A DNA stretch of 64,000 nt from positions 564,831 to 628,830 of the forward strand of contig JAVSML010001167.1 in the NCBI GenBank assembly GCA_038503035.1. The letters are read 5' to 3'. This DNA comes from Crocodylus rhombifer (lineage: Eukaryota > Chordata > Crocodylia > Crocodylidae). Positions 61,906-64,000 of the stretch are shown piece after piece. Under the pieces are notes generated by a model. That model worked only from the letters and a program-made list of their open reading frames with translations, had not been told where the DNA came from and did not search any database. Made by a program: the position numbers and the translations under genes. Every line of letters begins with the position of its first letter. The stretch's first letter is position 1.

Positions 61906-64000
61906 AAAGATTTAACACAAAACACATTTAAAATTAAGGCAAAAAAATAATATTTTACAACCGACTTTCAGGAGCCCCATATCAATAGCTTAAGTAATAA
62001 ATGTACCAGCCATGTTCTTTTAAATGTTGGTAGAGCAACTCTTTAAGTTTATTTTTGTTTGAGAATTCTAAGAATTTAACCATTTTTTCCTACCTAGACT
62101 AGAACTACTCTTCAAAGTCCTTAATTAACATTTCCAAAAATCACACAACATAAAACATAGTACGCTTCCCTTGTTTTTTACTGCCTGAAAAAATCCTCAG
62201 ACTGAACACTTAATTGATAATTGAATCTAATTTACAAAAAATGTAACTGATTTTTGAACATGTCAGTAACTTTATTCCTCATTCAAACCAGTAGCTTCCT
62301 TCTGTTCTCAATGAATGGGCTGGTAAACATCTTGAATGAAAGAGTTCCAGAAGTGAAGCTAAGCTGCCCTCAAGGAAAATGGAGTATAGACTAGATAAAG
62401 GCATACTGGGGAATCTGGCCACACAAGATAATTTAAAAATGATTTAAGGCCAATACTAGGTATAATCACATTACTAAAAATAAACACAGTGATATTCTGT
62501 TTATTAATTTTAAAACAAGAAAATTCCCCAAAGCATGTGTTCAGAGTTAAAATCAACAATATATTAATAACAAGGAAATCCAACAGGTATTACAAGTCCA
62601 GTTCATGTATCTTCGGACCACAAATAATAAAAGAACTTAATTAAATGGGTGTTGTATTTCACTGCAGAGCAGAGCTAAGGTCTGCTGACACCATCTTCTA
62701 ATTAGAAGCTTTAAATCTTATACTATTAACATTAAAATTAGTCACTGAAATTCTTAGTATGATAACATTTTACGTTGTTAAAGCTGTTGGGAAGCAAAAA
62801 GTCTCTCTTCCAGCATGGAAAACAGTCTTCAGCAATATTATATTAAACATACTTTGTTTAAACAGGAGAGGATTAGTTTGATTCTCAGGAAAATCTGTCT
62901 TCTAACACGATCAGTTAGCCTGTCCAAAATTTAAAAGGCAGATGAGATCTAAAACAAGACTGGACAAAGCACAAAAAAGTCATGGTAGCTAAACAAACAT
63001 ATATTGGCAATGGGATGGTTGGTATTCAGGCAAATTTGACCAAACCTCTATAACCACTATTCTAAATTTAAGAAGTCCTTCCTTCACTCTGATATAAATC
63101 CATGAATCTGTAGGGTTCACTTCAAGAAAAAAAAAATCAATTAGATGGCCAGCACCACCTAGTGGTGTGCTGCAAGGCTAAATATGACCACAGATTTTTC
63201 ACTTGCTGAATTTCTGACCCGGGTAGGGAGGTCTAACTCTGACTGGTAGTAGAAGCCTTTATAGGGCTCAATATGGTCCCAGTGAGACAAAGGCTTGTTG
63301 ACACAGGGTTGTCATGTATACATTATTCTATGCTACTCTAATGAATCTAAAAACTAGGCACAGGAAAGAGCTGGCCCAAGGATAGAAATGCAAACTCTAT
63401 TCACTCTTCACAGCCATGGTAAAAGAAACTGAGAAGAGGGTGGGGGTATCACTTCCTCATGCAGAGCAAGACAATGATGTCACACAAGACAGCTCTCATG
63501 CACCCAATGGTAGCAGCTTCCATAGCAGCTCTGTAGCACAACACCAAGGATACCATCTGCTACCAGCTGAAACACAGTGATGCCCTGTAAAGTGGTTCTA
63601 CTACTGGATTTTAGACTGTACAGTACTCTGGCAAATTATGTTGTGGGCTAATTAACCAATTTAATTCTCTGTTGTTCCAATTTCTTGCCAGCATTGCCAC
63701 CTCCCTCCCAATTACCTACTCCTGATAACTGGTCACTACTGGATAGTTTGCCATTATTCCCGTTCCCACTGGTGAGAAAAATTAACCAGAATTTACTGCA
63801 TCTTTAGCAAGGGGTCTACAGACTGAACAGCAGATGAAAAGCCCAAGGTCTAGACTACAGCAGAGGATGTTTTAAGTTGCAAAAGATGACAAAAAAGTTA
63901 CTTTGAGAAAAGACAATCTAATTAGCAAGTTTATCTTGAAAAGAAAGGAAGAATACACACATAGCACCTTGAAGTGGAAGATTCATAACTTTAGTTTTCA

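Larger units (their letters stand above)
59813..64000 (-). other. KDM6A: KDM6A intron, 5' part truncated by window edge
   Basis: This is intronic sequence upstream (in gene direction) of the exon at 59763-59812. It contains a foldback repeat (60460-60710), a small hAT element (60833-61048), and poly-A tracts at 60190-60205 and 61875-61896. From 61050 to the end it is AT-rich, with no ORF, exon or recognised repeat that I can support. I searched by eye for the preceding exon (..LLLEDYPK) and did not see it. Confidence 0.75.

Overview
The window is vertebrate nuclear DNA: a run of long, AT-rich introns from one gene, carrying many decayed transposons. CR1-clade LINEs predominate, with typical 3' tails (ctatgaatctatgaa, ctatgattctatgaa, tatgaaactatgaa). 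They are accompanied by L2/L3-like LINE remnants, many short hAT-type elements and a Tigger-like element. This mix, with no Alu/L1/B1 sequences, points to a non-mammalian amniote, most likely a crocodilian or turtle. The species call is inference. No bacterial features, operons, CRISPR arrays or structural RNA genes were seen.

The only host gene supported is KDM6A (UTX), the H3K27 demethylase, on the minus strand. Three short consecutive coding exons of its N-terminal TPR region lie at 59763-59812, 27761-27819 and 7612-7732. They join in frame (A/LSAYQ..DYWK, NAAFLY..AFQW, AIKAFQ..ESSLK) with canonical AG/GT borders. The promoter and first exons lie beyond position 64000. The rest of the TPR region and the JmjC domain lie before position 1. 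The two complete introns are about 20.0 kb and 31.9 kb.

Layout: 1-3609 is an old plus-strand CR1 broken by a TA-flanked 765-bp DNA element and by a second CR1 on the minus strand. 5.9-11.4 kb holds foldback elements and one KDM6A exon. 14.1-16.7 kb has two hAT elements with 8-bp target duplications, one of them inside a CR1. 17.5-23.6 kb is a nest of three plus-strand CR1 copies, followed by another at 25.0-25.9 kb. 26-38 kb is mostly plain intron with a few small hAT pieces and a GC-rich block. 38.5-42.5 kb holds hAT, CR1 and L2 fragments and a 1-kb hAT element with strong internal hairpins. 46.2-47.0 kb is a Tigger-like element inside an L3/CR1 remnant. 50.0-53.5 kb has GC-rich unclassified sequence. 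55.6-57.9 kb holds the second, oppositely oriented copy of the TA-flanked family, a minus-strand L3/CR1 remnant and two hAT insertions. 60.4-61.1 kb holds the second copy of the foldback family and one more hAT.

No new protein-coding system was found. The most notable material is structural: nested insertions that can be ordered in time, two unnamed repeat families with two copies each, several long hairpins, and oppositely oriented repeat pairs bracketing KDM6A exons that could affect splicing.
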